Shown: one piece after another, positions 1 through 7,979 of the stretch
How the letters are laid out: each line of letters opens with the position of its first letter
How positions within the stretch are numbered: position 1 is the stretch's first letter
Assembly (NCBI GenBank): GCA_009701885.1
Contig: WLJH01000018.1
Coordinates: 1-64,000, forward strand
DNA: 64,000 nucleotides
Reading direction: 5' to 3'
DNA from: Actinomycetota bacterium
GTDB lineage: Bacteria > Actinomycetota > Actinomycetes > Propionibacteriales > Nocardioidaceae
Program-made: the position numbers and the translations under genes
Notes under the pieces: model-generated
Told to the model about the DNA's origin: nothing
Seen by the model: the letters and a program-made list of their open reading frames with translations, nothing else
The model's database searches: none

Positions 1-168
1 GCTGAGCCCAGATCCACCGATGATCGCCGTCGCGAGCGGCACCAGGCGGGTGCGCTGGCAAGGCGCCGGCGCGAAGGCCTGCTGGGTGCCCGTCGAGCGT
101 CGGCAACGCAGCCAGGGCGCCCGCATGGTGTCGCGTAGCAGGCGAGGATTGGTGGATCTGGGCTGAGC
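1..168. repeat. short element bounded by ~18-bp terminal inverted repeats (MITE-like candidate)
   Basis: Positions 1-18 and 151-168 are inverted copies of each other with one mismatch; the core AGCCCAGATCCACC (5-18) is matched exactly by its reverse complement at 151-164. The roughly 130 bp between them contain no convincing reading frame and several short GC-rich palindromes. A non-autonomous transposable element, an intergenic hairpin repeat or a structured RNA would all look like this. The left end coincides with the window edge, so the true boundary and any target-site duplication cannot be seen. Confidence 0.4.
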
Positions 169-221
169 CGGGAGACCTCCCACCCGGTCGGGGCGGCAGG
201 ACGCTGGCAGGATCGGCGGGC

Positions 222-1229
222 ATGAGCACCGCGACCCGCGAGATCCACCTCGTCCGCCGCCCCGTCGGGCGTCCCACCACCGACGACTTCCGCACCGTGG
301 AGGTCGAGCTCCCCGACCCAGGTCCCGGCCAGGTGCTGGTGCGCAACACCGTGCTGTCGGTGGACCCCTACATGCGCGGCCGGATGAACGACACCGAGTC
401 CTACGTCGCGCCGTACGCGTTGGACGCCCCGCTCGAGGGCGGGGCCGTCGGCGAGGTCCTGGCCAGCGGCGTGGACCACCTCTCCCCCGGTGACGTCGTC
501 ACCCACATGTCCGGCTGGCGCGAGCACGCGCTCATCGACGCTGCCGAGGCGCGGAAGGTCGACACCAGCCTGGCCCCGGCCTCGGCGTACCTCTCGGTGC
601 TCGGCATGCCCGGCCTCACGGCGTACGTCGGGCTGACCCGCATCGGCGGGTTGCAGGAGGGCGAGGTCGTGCACGTGTCCGGCGCGGCCGGTGCCGTCGG
701 CTCACTGGTCGGCCAGATGGCCCGCCTGCTCGGTGCCTCGCGCGTCGTCGGCTCGGCCGGCTCCGCCGAGAAGGTCCGCTGGCTGACCGAGGAGCTCGGC
801 TTCGACGCCGCCTTCGACTACCGCGAGGGCTCCCTCAAGCGACAGCTCGGCCAGGCTCTCGACGGTCGACGCATCGACGTCTACTTCGACAACGTCGGCG
901 GCGAGCAGCTCGAGGCGGCGATCGAGCACATGGCCGACTTCGGCCGGGTCGCGGCCTGCGGCGCCATCGCGACGTACGACGCCACCGAGATGCCCCCCGG
1001 ACCCCGCAACCTCGTGCGGCTGGTGCAGCGCCGGTTGCGGCTGCAGGGCTTCATCGTCTCCGACCACCGCGAGGCCGCCGGGGAGTTCTACCGGACCGTG
1101 GGCGGCTGGCTCGCCGACGGCAGCCTGGTCGCGCGGGAGACCACCGTCGACGGCCTGGACCGCTGCGTCGAGGCGTTCCTGGCCCTGGGCACGGGCGGCA
1201 ACACCGGCAAGATGCTCGTGCGGCTCTGA
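222..1229 (+). CDS. NADP-dependent oxidoreductase, CurA-like MDR family
   Basis: This 335-residue protein belongs to the zinc-independent medium-chain dehydrogenase/reductase group that includes E. coli curcumin reductase CurA and leukotriene B4 12-hydroxydehydrogenases. These cytosolic enzymes reduce activated C=C bonds with NADPH. The N-terminal GroES-like domain carries the family sequence SVDPYMRGRM near residue 47. The Rossmann fold is marked by VSGAAGAVGS near residue 153, and the end GGNTGKMLVRL is typical. Length is normal and no structural zinc cysteine cluster is seen. The ATG at 222 follows an AGGA-type ribosome site. It converges on the S55 peptidase gene, with a terminator hairpin between them. 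The physiological substrate cannot be deduced. Confidence 0.88.
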   Translation: MSTATREIHLVRRPVGRPTTDDFRTVEVELPDPGPGQVLVRNTVLSVDPYMRGRMNDTESYVAPYALDAPLEGGAVGEVLASGVDHLSPGDVVTHMSGWREHALIDAAEARKVDTSLAPASAYLSVLGMPGLTAYVGLTRIGGLQEGEVVHVSGAAGAVGSLVGQMARLLGASRVVGSAGSAEKVRWLTEELGFDAAFDYREGSLKRQLGQALDGRRIDVYFDNVGGEQLEAAIEHMADFGRVAACGAIATYDATEMPPGPRNLVRLVQRRLRLQGFIVSDHREAAGEFYRTVGGWLADGSLVARETTVDGLDRCVEAFLALGTGGNTGKMLVRL

Positions 1230-1265
1230 CCCCCGTCCGCTGCCGGGGAGCCAGAGCCGCACGAG
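1215..1265. terminator. bidirectional hairpin terminator overlapping a stop codon
   Basis: A perfect 14-bp inverted repeat (CTCGTGCGGCTCTG at 1215-1228, complement at 1252-1265) encloses a 23-nt loop that itself holds a CCCCG/CGGGG stem. The left arm is the last codons of the oxidoreductase. The right arm lies just before the stop of the convergent S55 gene, so it can serve both transcripts. Confidence 0.65.
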
Positions 1266-1280
1266 TGGCTGGTCAGTGCC

Positions 1281-3071
1281 TCAGCAGCCCCGGCACTGCG
1301 GGCCGCCGCGACCGCCGTCCACGGACACGAAGTAGCCCTTGCGCCCGGTGACGACCGAGGCCTGGTCCTCGCTGGTGACGTTGACCTTGCCGCCGTTGCC
1401 CTTCATCCGCAGGTTGAAGACGACCTGGTCGTTGCTGGCGGCCTTGGCGTAGGCCTCCTGGATCTCGGCCACGGACTTCGCGCCCCAGATGCTGATCCAG
1501 TCCGAGGCACCGCCCATGACGTTGAGGAAGCCGCTCTGGGCCTTCTTGCCGATCCGGGTGGAGAACGGCACGTAGCTCAGCGACTCGTCGGCGGCCTTGA
1601 GCACCGCGCGGACCCGCAGGAGCTGACCACGCTCGGCCTGGATGCCGTAGCGGCGCCCGACCTTCGTCCACTCACCGCCGCGCAGCTGCTCGACGGCCAC
1701 CAGCTTGATCGAGGAGTCGTCGTCGTCGACCGCGGCGTCGGTGGTGATGGACTCGATCGACACGTCCGGCAGCCGCGAGAGGTTGTAGACGGTGTCGGCG
1801 AGGTCCCAGGACGCCTCGAAGGTGATGTCGAAGTTGGAGATGTAACGGTCGGCCCAGCTCAGGGTGAACGGCGCCCCGGTCTCGTCGGTGCCCTCGATCG
1901 TCCAGGACAGGTCCTCGCCGCCGGCCACGATCCCGTCGATCACGCGGTCGTGGTTGACGATCTGCTGGCCGAAGGTCACGTCCGCGGAGAAGGGCGTGAA
2001 GTAGATGTCGGAGGAGCCGGTGCGCGAGCGCTCGCCGTAGGTCACCGTCGAGGTGATGGTGGCCGCGTCGGGCAGCGTCCCGAAGACACCGCTGATGCCG
2101 GTGAGCCGGTCGTTGTCGATCATGCCGGTCGGCGGTGCGATGTTGGCGACCTTGAACGGCGCCCCGAGGGAGTCCGGCTGCACGTAGAGCGCGTCGGCCG
2201 GGTGCAGGCCGAGCGTCGTGGCACCCAGGAAGTTGAACGGGTGGCCGAAGCCGACGACCTCGCCGTCGCACACCGACGTCACGGTGCCGACACCGGCGTA
2301 GGAGACGTCGCCGTAGGAGATCGAGGCAGCCATGTTGCCGCCCGCGACCACGCTCTCCGGCGCCGCGGCACGCGCGGTGTCGCGGCCGATCCGGCCGGCG
2401 GCGTACGTCGACGGGGCGAGGTAGCCCTTGCCCTGGTCGGCGGCGTAGCGCTGGGCCTGGGCCAGGCGCGAGGCGGACATGCCCGCGACGCCCATGGGGA
2501 CCGGCAGCTGGGAGAACCCCTGCGCGGCCTGCGAGCGGCTGACGTCGCTGTCGCGGGCGATCGCGCGGGCGGCGCTGTCGGAGACCGCGACCTTGGCGGC
2601 CGGGCGCTGGGTGGAACGGCCGAGGTAGTCGTCCATCTCGGAGAAGGGCGTCACGCCGGCGATCGGCGAGGGGCCCCAGCTCAGGCCGTAGGCCACGGCG
2701 CCGACCAGCTGGTCGCCGACGTAGACCGGCGAGCCGGACATGCCCTGCCAGATGCCGCCCGCGCGCTGGATCGCCTCGGAGTCCAGCTCGATCATGATCA
2801 TGTCCAGCCCGGCGGCGATGCCGTCGTCGAGGACCCCGATGACCTCGCCGGTGAACGCCTCGGGGGTGGTCCCCTCGTCGACGGTCAGGCCGGTGACGGC
2901 GTCACCGCGCTGCAGCAGGCTGGCGTCGTACGGCGCCGCGCAGTCGGCTGCCGGCTCCGCCGAGACGGCCGTGCCGGTGGTGCCGGCGACGGCGAGCGTG
3001 CCGAGCGCCAGCCCGGCCGCGGTGGTGGCAGCCAGGGCCCGAGCCCGACGTGCCTGGATCGAACGCGTCAT
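1281..3071 (-). CDS. exported SpoIVB-type (S55) serine peptidase domain protein
   Basis: The 596-residue product starts with a Sec signal peptide: RARRARALA-type basic stretch, hydrophobic core, and likely cleavage near AVSAEPA at about residue 38. The S55 domain follows, with the hallmark GMSGSPVYVGDQLVGAVAYG near residues 110-130; the Ser of SGSP is the expected nucleophile by analogy to Bacillus SpoIVB. No PDZ domain is evident. The C-terminal half resembles no family I recognise. The very end (GGPQCRGC) carries two cysteines that could form a disulfide or bind metal. SpoIVB processes a sporulation factor in Bacillus, but this actinobacterium is not expected to sporulate that way, so a general extracellular or cell-wall role is more plausible. 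It is divergent from pepN. Confidence 0.8.
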   Translation of the reverse strand: MTRSIQARRARALAATTAAGLALGTLAVAGTTGTAVSAEPAADCAAPYDASLLQRGDAVTGLTVDEGTTPEAFTGEVIGVLDDGIAAGLDMIMIELDSEAIQRAGGIWQGMSGSPVYVGDQLVGAVAYGLSWGPSPIAGVTPFSEMDDYLGRSTQRPAAKVAVSDSAARAIARDSDVSRSQAAQGFSQLPVPMGVAGMSASRLAQAQRYAADQGKGYLAPSTYAAGRIGRDTARAAAPESVVAGGNMAASISYGDVSYAGVGTVTSVCDGEVVGFGHPFNFLGATTLGLHPADALYVQPDSLGAPFKVANIAPPTGMIDNDRLTGISGVFGTLPDAATITSTVTYGERSRTGSSDIYFTPFSADVTFGQQIVNHDRVIDGIVAGGEDLSWTIEGTDETGAPFTLSWADRYISNFDITFEASWDLADTVYNLSRLPDVSIESITTDAAVDDDDSSIKLVAVEQLRGGEWTKVGRRYGIQAERGQLLRVRAVLKAADESLSYVPFSTRIGKKAQSGFLNVMGGASDWISIWGAKSVAEIQEAYAKAASNDQVVFNLRMKGNGGKVNVTSEDQASVVTGRKGYFVSVDGGRGGPQCRGC

Positions 3072-3284
3072 CGCGCTGTGTCCTCCCTCGAGTGCGGACG
3101 CGGAGGTGCGTCCGTCGACATGGTGACGTCCCCCGAGGCCGGTTGGTTGCCCGACATGAGAGAAATGTCTGGACCTTTACGTGACCGTGTCCTGTTGCGG
3201 CCCTCCGGCACCCCGGCCCACGGCCGCGGTGGCCCACCCGGGTGGGCCGGTCCGCGCCCGCCGCCGCGGCCGTAGGGTCGGCCC

Positions 3285-5795
3285 GTGCCCACCAGCGAGG
3301 ACAGCCCCGCCACCCCGACACCACCCGTCCGCGGCCTGCAGCGCAGCGAGGCCCAGCAGCGCGCAGCCCTCCTGCGGGTCGAGGAGTACGACGTCACCCT
3401 CGACCTCGCGAGCAGCGAGGAGACCTTCTCCTCGCTCACGCGGATCACCCTGGACTCGCAGGCCGGCGAGACCTTCCTGGACCTCAAGCCGACCGCGGTG
3501 CGCTCGATCCACCTCGACGGCGCACCGCTCGACGTCGACGCGCTCCGCGCCGGGCGGCTGCCCCTGTCGCTGACCGAGGGCCGGCACGAGCTGGTCGTCG
3601 ACGCGGTGATGCCCTTCCGCAACGACGGCGAGGGCCTGCACCGCTCGGTCGACCCCGCCGACGGTCGGCACTACGTCTACGGCATGTCCTTCATGGACGC
3701 CGCGCCCAGCATCTTCGCCTGCTTCGACCAGCCGGACCTCAAGGCGCCCTACACCTTCCACGTGCGCGCGCCCGAGGACTGGGTCGTGATCGGCAACGCT
3801 CCGGCCACCAACCCCGAGCCGGGCGTGTGGGAGCTGGAGCGGTCCCAGCCGCTGTCGACGTACTTCGTGACCCTGGTCGCGGGTCCCTACCACCTGGTGG
3901 GCGACGAGCACGACGGGATCGCGCTCGGCCTGTCCGCGCGGCAGAGCATCGCCGCCGACCTCGAGCGCGACGCCGACGAGCTGTTCACGATGACCAAGCA
4001 GTGCTTCGACGAGATGCACCGGCTCTTCGACATCCGCTACCCCTTCGGGGACTACCACCAGGCCTTCGTGCCGGAGTTCAACGCCGGGGCGATGGAGAAC
4101 CCCGGCTGCGTCACCTTCCGCGACCCGCTGGTGTTCACCAGCAAGGTCACGCGCGCGGTGCGGATCCAGCGCGCCACGACGGTGGCGCACGAGATGGCCC
4201 ACCAGTGGTTCGGCAACATCACCACCCCGCTGTGGTGGGACGACCTCTGGCTCAACGAGTCCTTCGCCGAGTACATGGGAGTGCGGGTCACCGCCGACGT
4301 GACCGAGTACGACGACGCGTGGGTGCAGAACTCCTTCGCCCGCCGCCAGTGGGGGCTGGTCGCCGACCAGCGCCCGAGCACCCACCCCGTCGCCGGCAAC
4401 GGCGAGGAGGACGCCCTGGCGGCACTGCAGAACTTCGACGGCATCTCCTACGCCAAGGGCTCCAGCATCCTCAAGCAGCTCGCCGCCCGGCTCGGCGACG
4501 ACGTCTTCCTGGCCGGTGTGCGCGACCACCTGACCCGCCACCGCTTCGGCAACGCCACGATGCACGACCTCTTCGACTCCTGGACCCGGGCCGGGGCCGG
4601 CGGCTTCGAGAAGTTCTCCTCCGACTGGCTGGTCACGGCGGGCCCGGACCGCATGCGCCTGGACCGCGCCGCGGGCGAGCTGGTCCGCACTCCCCCGGCC
4701 GACCACCCCGCCGACCGCTCGCACGCGCTGCGGCTGGCGACCGCCCCCGCGGGCAGCGACTGGGCCGCGACCCCGGTGGAGGTCGCCGGCGAGCGGACCC
4801 CCGTCGAGGTCCCGACCGGCCAGGCCGTGCTGATCGACCCCTGGGAGGACGCCTGGGCGGTCTGCGAGCCCGACGAGCTGACCCTGGCGCTGCTCCCGGG
4901 GCTGGTCGCCACCACCACCGACCCGATGGTGCGGGCCGGCGCGTGGAACTCCGTGCGCAGCGGCTTCCACCACGCCGAGGTCGCCCCCGACGCTGTGGTC
5001 GACCTCGCCGAGGCCTGGCTCCCGGTCGAGACCCAGGACTCCGGCCTCACCTACACCGTGCCGTGGCTGCTGCGTTCGGCCGTGCCACTGGCCGGCGACC
5101 CGGCCGAGGCGGCCGCGCGGCTGCACCGGGTCGCCCTGTCGGCCGCGCGGGCGCACGAGCCCGGCTCGACCCTCCAGCTGGGCACCGTGCAGGCCACGGT
5201 CGCCACCGCCGCCGACCCGGCGCTGCTGCGCGGATGGCTCCTGGGCCGCGACCTGCCCGACGGCCTCGAGCCCGACCTCGAGCTGCGCTGGCGGATCTGG
5301 GTGCGGCTGGCCGTCCTCGGCGAGACAGACCGCGAGGAGCTGGATGCCGCCCTGGCCGCCGAGCCGACCGCGGTCTCCCGGGTCGAGCACACCCGCGCGG
5401 TCGCGTCGATGCCGACGGTCGAGGCGAAGGAGTTCGCCCTGGAACGGTTCACCGGCGCGGTCTCGGTGCCCAACTACGAGCTCGAGGCCGCCGGCACCGG
5501 CATGTGGCGCGAGAGCCAGCGCGCGCTCCTGGAGCCGTACGTCGAGCGGTACGCCCACGGGCTGGCGGCCGCGGCCGCCGCGCACTCGGGGTGGGTGCAG
5601 GCCGACGTCGCCGAGGACTTCTTCCCCACCTGCATGGTCGGGGACGAGGCGATGGCGCTGCTGGCCCCGCTGCGCACCGACGAGCGGCTGCCCGCACCGG
5701 TGCGCCGCCGCCTGGTCGACGCCGTCGACGAGCTGGAGCGGCGCAACGCGGTGGCCGCGCGCTACCCCAGCCTCGCCGCCGAGGGGCGCGCGTGA
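3285..5795 (+). CDS. pepN: aminopeptidase N (M1 family zinc metallopeptidase)
   Basis: The 836-residue M1 aminopeptidase removes N-terminal residues from peptides in the cytosol. The exopeptidase motif GAMENPG lies near residue 266. The zinc site HEMAHQWFGN gives His at about 302 and 306, and the third ligand Glu is in NESFAEY at about 325. The C-terminal helical domain (about 500-836) is the ERAP1-like region of actinobacterial PepN, and the length is typical. The GTG start at 3285 begins PTSEDS and has only a weak ribosome site. The stop overlaps the fdhD start by four bases (GTGA), so the two are probably co-transcribed. There is no signal peptide. Confidence 0.93.
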   Translation: MPTSEDSPATPTPPVRGLQRSEAQQRAALLRVEEYDVTLDLASSEETFSSLTRITLDSQAGETFLDLKPTAVRSIHLDGAPLDVDALRAGRLPLSLTEGRHELVVDAVMPFRNDGEGLHRSVDPADGRHYVYGMSFMDAAPSIFACFDQPDLKAPYTFHVRAPEDWVVIGNAPATNPEPGVWELERSQPLSTYFVTLVAGPYHLVGDEHDGIALGLSARQSIAADLERDADELFTMTKQCFDEMHRLFDIRYPFGDYHQAFVPEFNAGAMENPGCVTFRDPLVFTSKVTRAVRIQRATTVAHEMAHQWFGNITTPLWWDDLWLNESFAEYMGVRVTADVTEYDDAWVQNSFARRQWGLVADQRPSTHPVAGNGEEDALAALQNFDGISYAKGSSILKQLAARLGDDVFLAGVRDHLTRHRFGNATMHDLFDSWTRAGAGGFEKFSSDWLVTAGPDRMRLDRAAGELVRTPPADHPADRSHALRLATAPAGSDWAATPVEVAGERTPVEVPTGQAVLIDPWEDAWAVCEPDELTLALLPGLVATTTDPMVRAGAWNSVRSGFHHAEVAPDAVVDLAEAWLPVETQDSGLTYTVPWLLRSAVPLAGDPAEAAARLHRVALSAARAHEPGSTLQLGTVQATVATAADPALLRGWLLGRDLPDGLEPDLELRWRIWVRLAVLGETDREELDAALAAEPTAVSRVEHTRAVASMPTVEAKEFALERFTGAVSVPNYELEAAGTGMWRESQRALLEPYVERYAHGLAAAAAAHSGWVQADVAEDFFPTCMVGDEAMALLAPLRTDERLPAPVRRRLVDAVDELERRNAVAARYPSLAAEGRA

Positions 5796-6637
5796 CCCGT
5801 CGTCCCGGCCCGACCGTCCGCACGCGGGTGGTCGAGCACCTCCTCGACGACAGCGGGGACGAGGTCACCCGCCGCCACGAGGACCGGCTCGTCGGCGAGG
5901 AGCCGCTGGAGCTGCGGCTCACCTGGCCCGGCGCCGTGCCCCGGCGCGCCTGGGTCACCATGCGCACGCCCGGGCACGACTTCGAGCTGGCCGCGGGCTG
6001 GGTGCGCCACGAGGGCCTGGTCGACGACACCTCCGGTGCAGTCGCGGGCGTGGCCTACTGCACCGACGCCGACCTCACCGAGGAGCAGGCCTACAACACC
6101 GTCACGGTGACGCTGGCCGCTCCCCCGCTGCGCGACCTCGCGCACCGGCACGAGGCCTCCTCGGCCGGGTCGTCGGCGTGCGGGGTCTGCGGCGCGGACA
6201 GCCTCGCCGACGCGCTCTCGGTGGCTGCCCCCGGCGGCTGGACCGGACCGCTCCCGGCCGCCCACGTGGTGCGGTCGCTGCCGGACCGGCTGCGGGCCGC
6301 CCAGGCGGTCTTCGACCGCACCGGCGGCTCCCACGCCGCCGCCCTGTGCACCGCCGACGGCGAGGTGCTCGTGGTGCGCGAGGACGTCGGCCGGCACAAC
6401 GCCGTCGACAAGGTGACCGGGGCCCGAGTCCTCGCCGGGCTCTCGCCCGCCGAGGCCTGTCTCGTCGTCTCCGGCCGCGCCGGCTTCGAGCTGGTGCAGA
6501 AGGCGGTCGCCGCGGGCACCGGCTCGCTCGTGGCCGTCGGCGCACCGACCTCGCTGTCGGTGCGCCTGGCCGCCGAGCACGGGCTCGCGCTGTGGGCGTT
6601 CACCCGGCCCGACCGGGTCGTGCGGTACGCCGGCTGA
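5792..6637 (+). CDS. fdhD: formate dehydrogenase accessory sulfurtransferase FdhD
   Basis: This 281-residue protein is a member of the FdhD family, which passes sulfur from a cysteine desulfurase to the molybdenum cofactor of formate dehydrogenases. The conserved cysteine loop SSACGVCGADS lies near residue 130 and supplies the persulfide-carrying cysteines. The C-terminal region with VREDVGRHNAVDKV and SGRAGFELVQKA is diagnostic. GTG at 5792 is chosen because it overlaps the pepN stop and starts a normal-length FdhD. No formate dehydrogenase or molybdenum cofactor gene lies within the window, so its client enzyme is elsewhere. Translational coupling to pepN is visible; a functional link between the two is not obvious. 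Confidence 0.93.
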   Translation: MTRRPGPTVRTRVVEHLLDDSGDEVTRRHEDRLVGEEPLELRLTWPGAVPRRAWVTMRTPGHDFELAAGWVRHEGLVDDTSGAVAGVAYCTDADLTEEQAYNTVTVTLAAPPLRDLAHRHEASSAGSSACGVCGADSLADALSVAAPGGWTGPLPAAHVVRSLPDRLRAAQAVFDRTGGSHAAALCTADGEVLVVREDVGRHNAVDKVTGARVLAGLSPAEACLVVSGRAGFELVQKAVAAGTGSLVAVGAPTSLSVRLAAEHGLALWAFTRPDRVVRYAG

Positions 6638-6671
6638 CCCACCCCCCACGTGGAGCCGGCCGGCGTACCGC
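6622..6671. terminator. bidirectional hairpin terminator overlapping the fdhD stop
   Basis: Perfect 13-bp arms (GCGGTACGCCGGC at 6622-6634 and its complement at 6659-6671) enclose a 24-nt loop. The left arm is the end of fdhD and its stop codon is in the loop. It lies between convergent fdhD and the small gene ending at 6680, the same design as the hairpin at 1215-1265. Confidence 0.65.
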
Positions 6672-6679
6672 GCCACCCC

Positions 6680-6829
6680 TCAGCGGCGGGTGAACCTGCC
6701 CAGCAGACCCCGCACGCCGCGACCGATGGCCGCGTCGGTGGCGGTGCCGCCAGCCGGCCTGGTCGAGCGGGCGGCCGGGGCCGCACCTCGGCGGCCTCCG
6801 ACGAACCTGGAGACGATGCTCTGCAACAC
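6680..6829 (-). CDS. small basic hypothetical protein (49 aa)
   Basis: The reading frame extends further upstream, but GTG at 6829 is preferred because a GGGAGG ribosome site lies about nine bases before it. The resulting 49-residue product begins LQSIVSRFVGGRRG and ends GVRGLLGRFTRR. It is rich in Arg and Gly, with two short hydrophobic helices (residues 2-9 and 38-46) flanking a basic, low-complexity middle. I do not recognise a family. The product could bind nucleic acid or membranes. The downstream hairpin at 6622-6671 would terminate it. Coding status rests on the ribosome site and the plausible composition only. Confidence 0.5.
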   Translation of the reverse strand: MLQSIVSRFVGGRRGAAPAARSTRPAGGTATDAAIGRGVRGLLGRFTRR

Positions 6830-7065
6830 GGTTGACTCCCTCCCCCGGGGCCGCGTCGGTGCTGGCCCGGTCCCGTGACCGTGCCCGGACCGGCCGTCGC
6901 TCATCCCACCCGTGGGGATGAACGCGCTGCTCGACCCGGGGCCGGCCGTGCCACAGCGATGAGTTCGGCAGCTGGGTCCGGTCGGTCCCGTCGGCCCTCC
7001 CAGCGCACGTCCGCGCTGCGTGCCACGATCAGCCCGCGCCCCCGCCTGCGTCCCAAGGAGACACC

Positions 7066-7197
7066 GTGAGCACCCACCCGGCCGACGGCCACGACCTGAT
7101 CCGGGTCGTCGGCGCCCGTGAAAACAACCTCAAGGACGTCAGCATCGAGATCCCGAAGCGCCGGCTGACGGTGTTCACCGGGGTGTCGGGATCGGGA
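7066..7197 (+). pseudogene. 5' remnant of a UvrA-like ABC ATPase gene, cut inside the Walker A motif
   Basis: A GTG at 7066 with an ideal AAGGAG site opens a frame whose first 44 codons match the start of UvrA-like ATPases (excinuclease A and its drug-resistance paralogues): [18 protein letters not shown] followed by [11 protein letters not shown]. The family then requires K-S-[ST] to complete the Walker A loop. Here codon 45 is Arg and the rest of the frame, to 7308, is antisense of the neighbouring hydrolase. No ATP-binding site, signature motif or zinc modules remain, so the product cannot be active. The intact start and ribosome site suggest recent loss. It forms one side of the junction near 7197. 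Confidence 0.85.
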
Positions 7198-7921
7198 CGT
7201 GCAGCGGGCAGCGCACGTCCTTGGCCCGGCGGCCGGGGAAGGCCAGCGGGACCTGCAGGGCGATGCGGGCCGGCACCCGCTTCGGCCCTGCTGCGGGCGA
7301 GGGCATGAGCGCCTCGAAGCCGGGGGCGGCGTCGGGGGCCGTCATGAGCGCGACCGACCCCGGCGGACCGTAGTTGGGGACGCGCAGGGGACCGAGCCCG
7401 ACCCGGGACGCGGCGAGGTCCGCCAGCCCGAGCGCGGTCACGCGGACGGAGGTGAGCGAGTCCATCGCCAGCGCCGAGGCGAGGCCGTCGGTGAACGGGC
7501 ACTGCGAGACCGCGGCGGCGATCCGAGGATCCTCGGCGGCGGTGACGAGCACGTGCCCGCCGCTGAAGGAGGTGCCCCACACGACGACCCGGTTCGGGTC
7601 GACGGTCGGCAGGGTGCGCGCCACGGCGACCGCCGCTCGCCAGTCCTCGCGCTGGCGGGCGATGTCGAGCAGCTCGCGCGGCTCCCCGGGGCTGGCCCCG
7701 AAGGTGCGGTAGTCGAAGACCAGGCAGGAGTAGCCGGCGGCCGCGAACCGCTCGGCGAAGGCGTCGAGCCGCTCGGTGCGCAGGCCGCCCAGCCCGTGGG
7801 CCATGACGAGCACCGGTCCCGGCGCCTCGCGGGTGACGCCGGAGGGCGTGTAGAGCCAGGCGGCGCAGCTGCCGTCCCCGGAGGCGAAGGTGAGGTCGGC
7901 GCGGGTCCAGGTGCGGGTCAC
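7175..7921 (-). pseudogene. alpha/beta hydrolase, C-terminally truncated
   Basis: The frame encodes 248 residues of a serine hydrolase resembling the dienelactone hydrolase/YqiA-like S9 group: oxyanion segment VMAHGLGGLR near residue 40, and nucleophile elbow GTSFSGGHV near residue 115. After [11 protein letters not shown], where family members continue into the strands carrying the catalytic Asp and His, the sequence switches to the complement of the UvrA-like remnant and stops after six foreign residues. The Asp/His part of the triad is therefore missing. The start is GTG at 7921 without a clear ribosome site. The enzyme is probably inactive. The break coincides with the break in the convergent UvrA-like gene, which points to one deletion. 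Confidence 0.82.
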
Positions 7922-7979
7922 GGCAGGACGCTAGTGACCGGACGCGCGCAGCGGAACGGGGCGAGGCGTGACGTCGGAC

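Noticed and set aside
3177..5585. 802-codon open frame on the minus strand
   Set aside because: Antisense to pepN with its full zinc site; composition is typical of a shadow frame.
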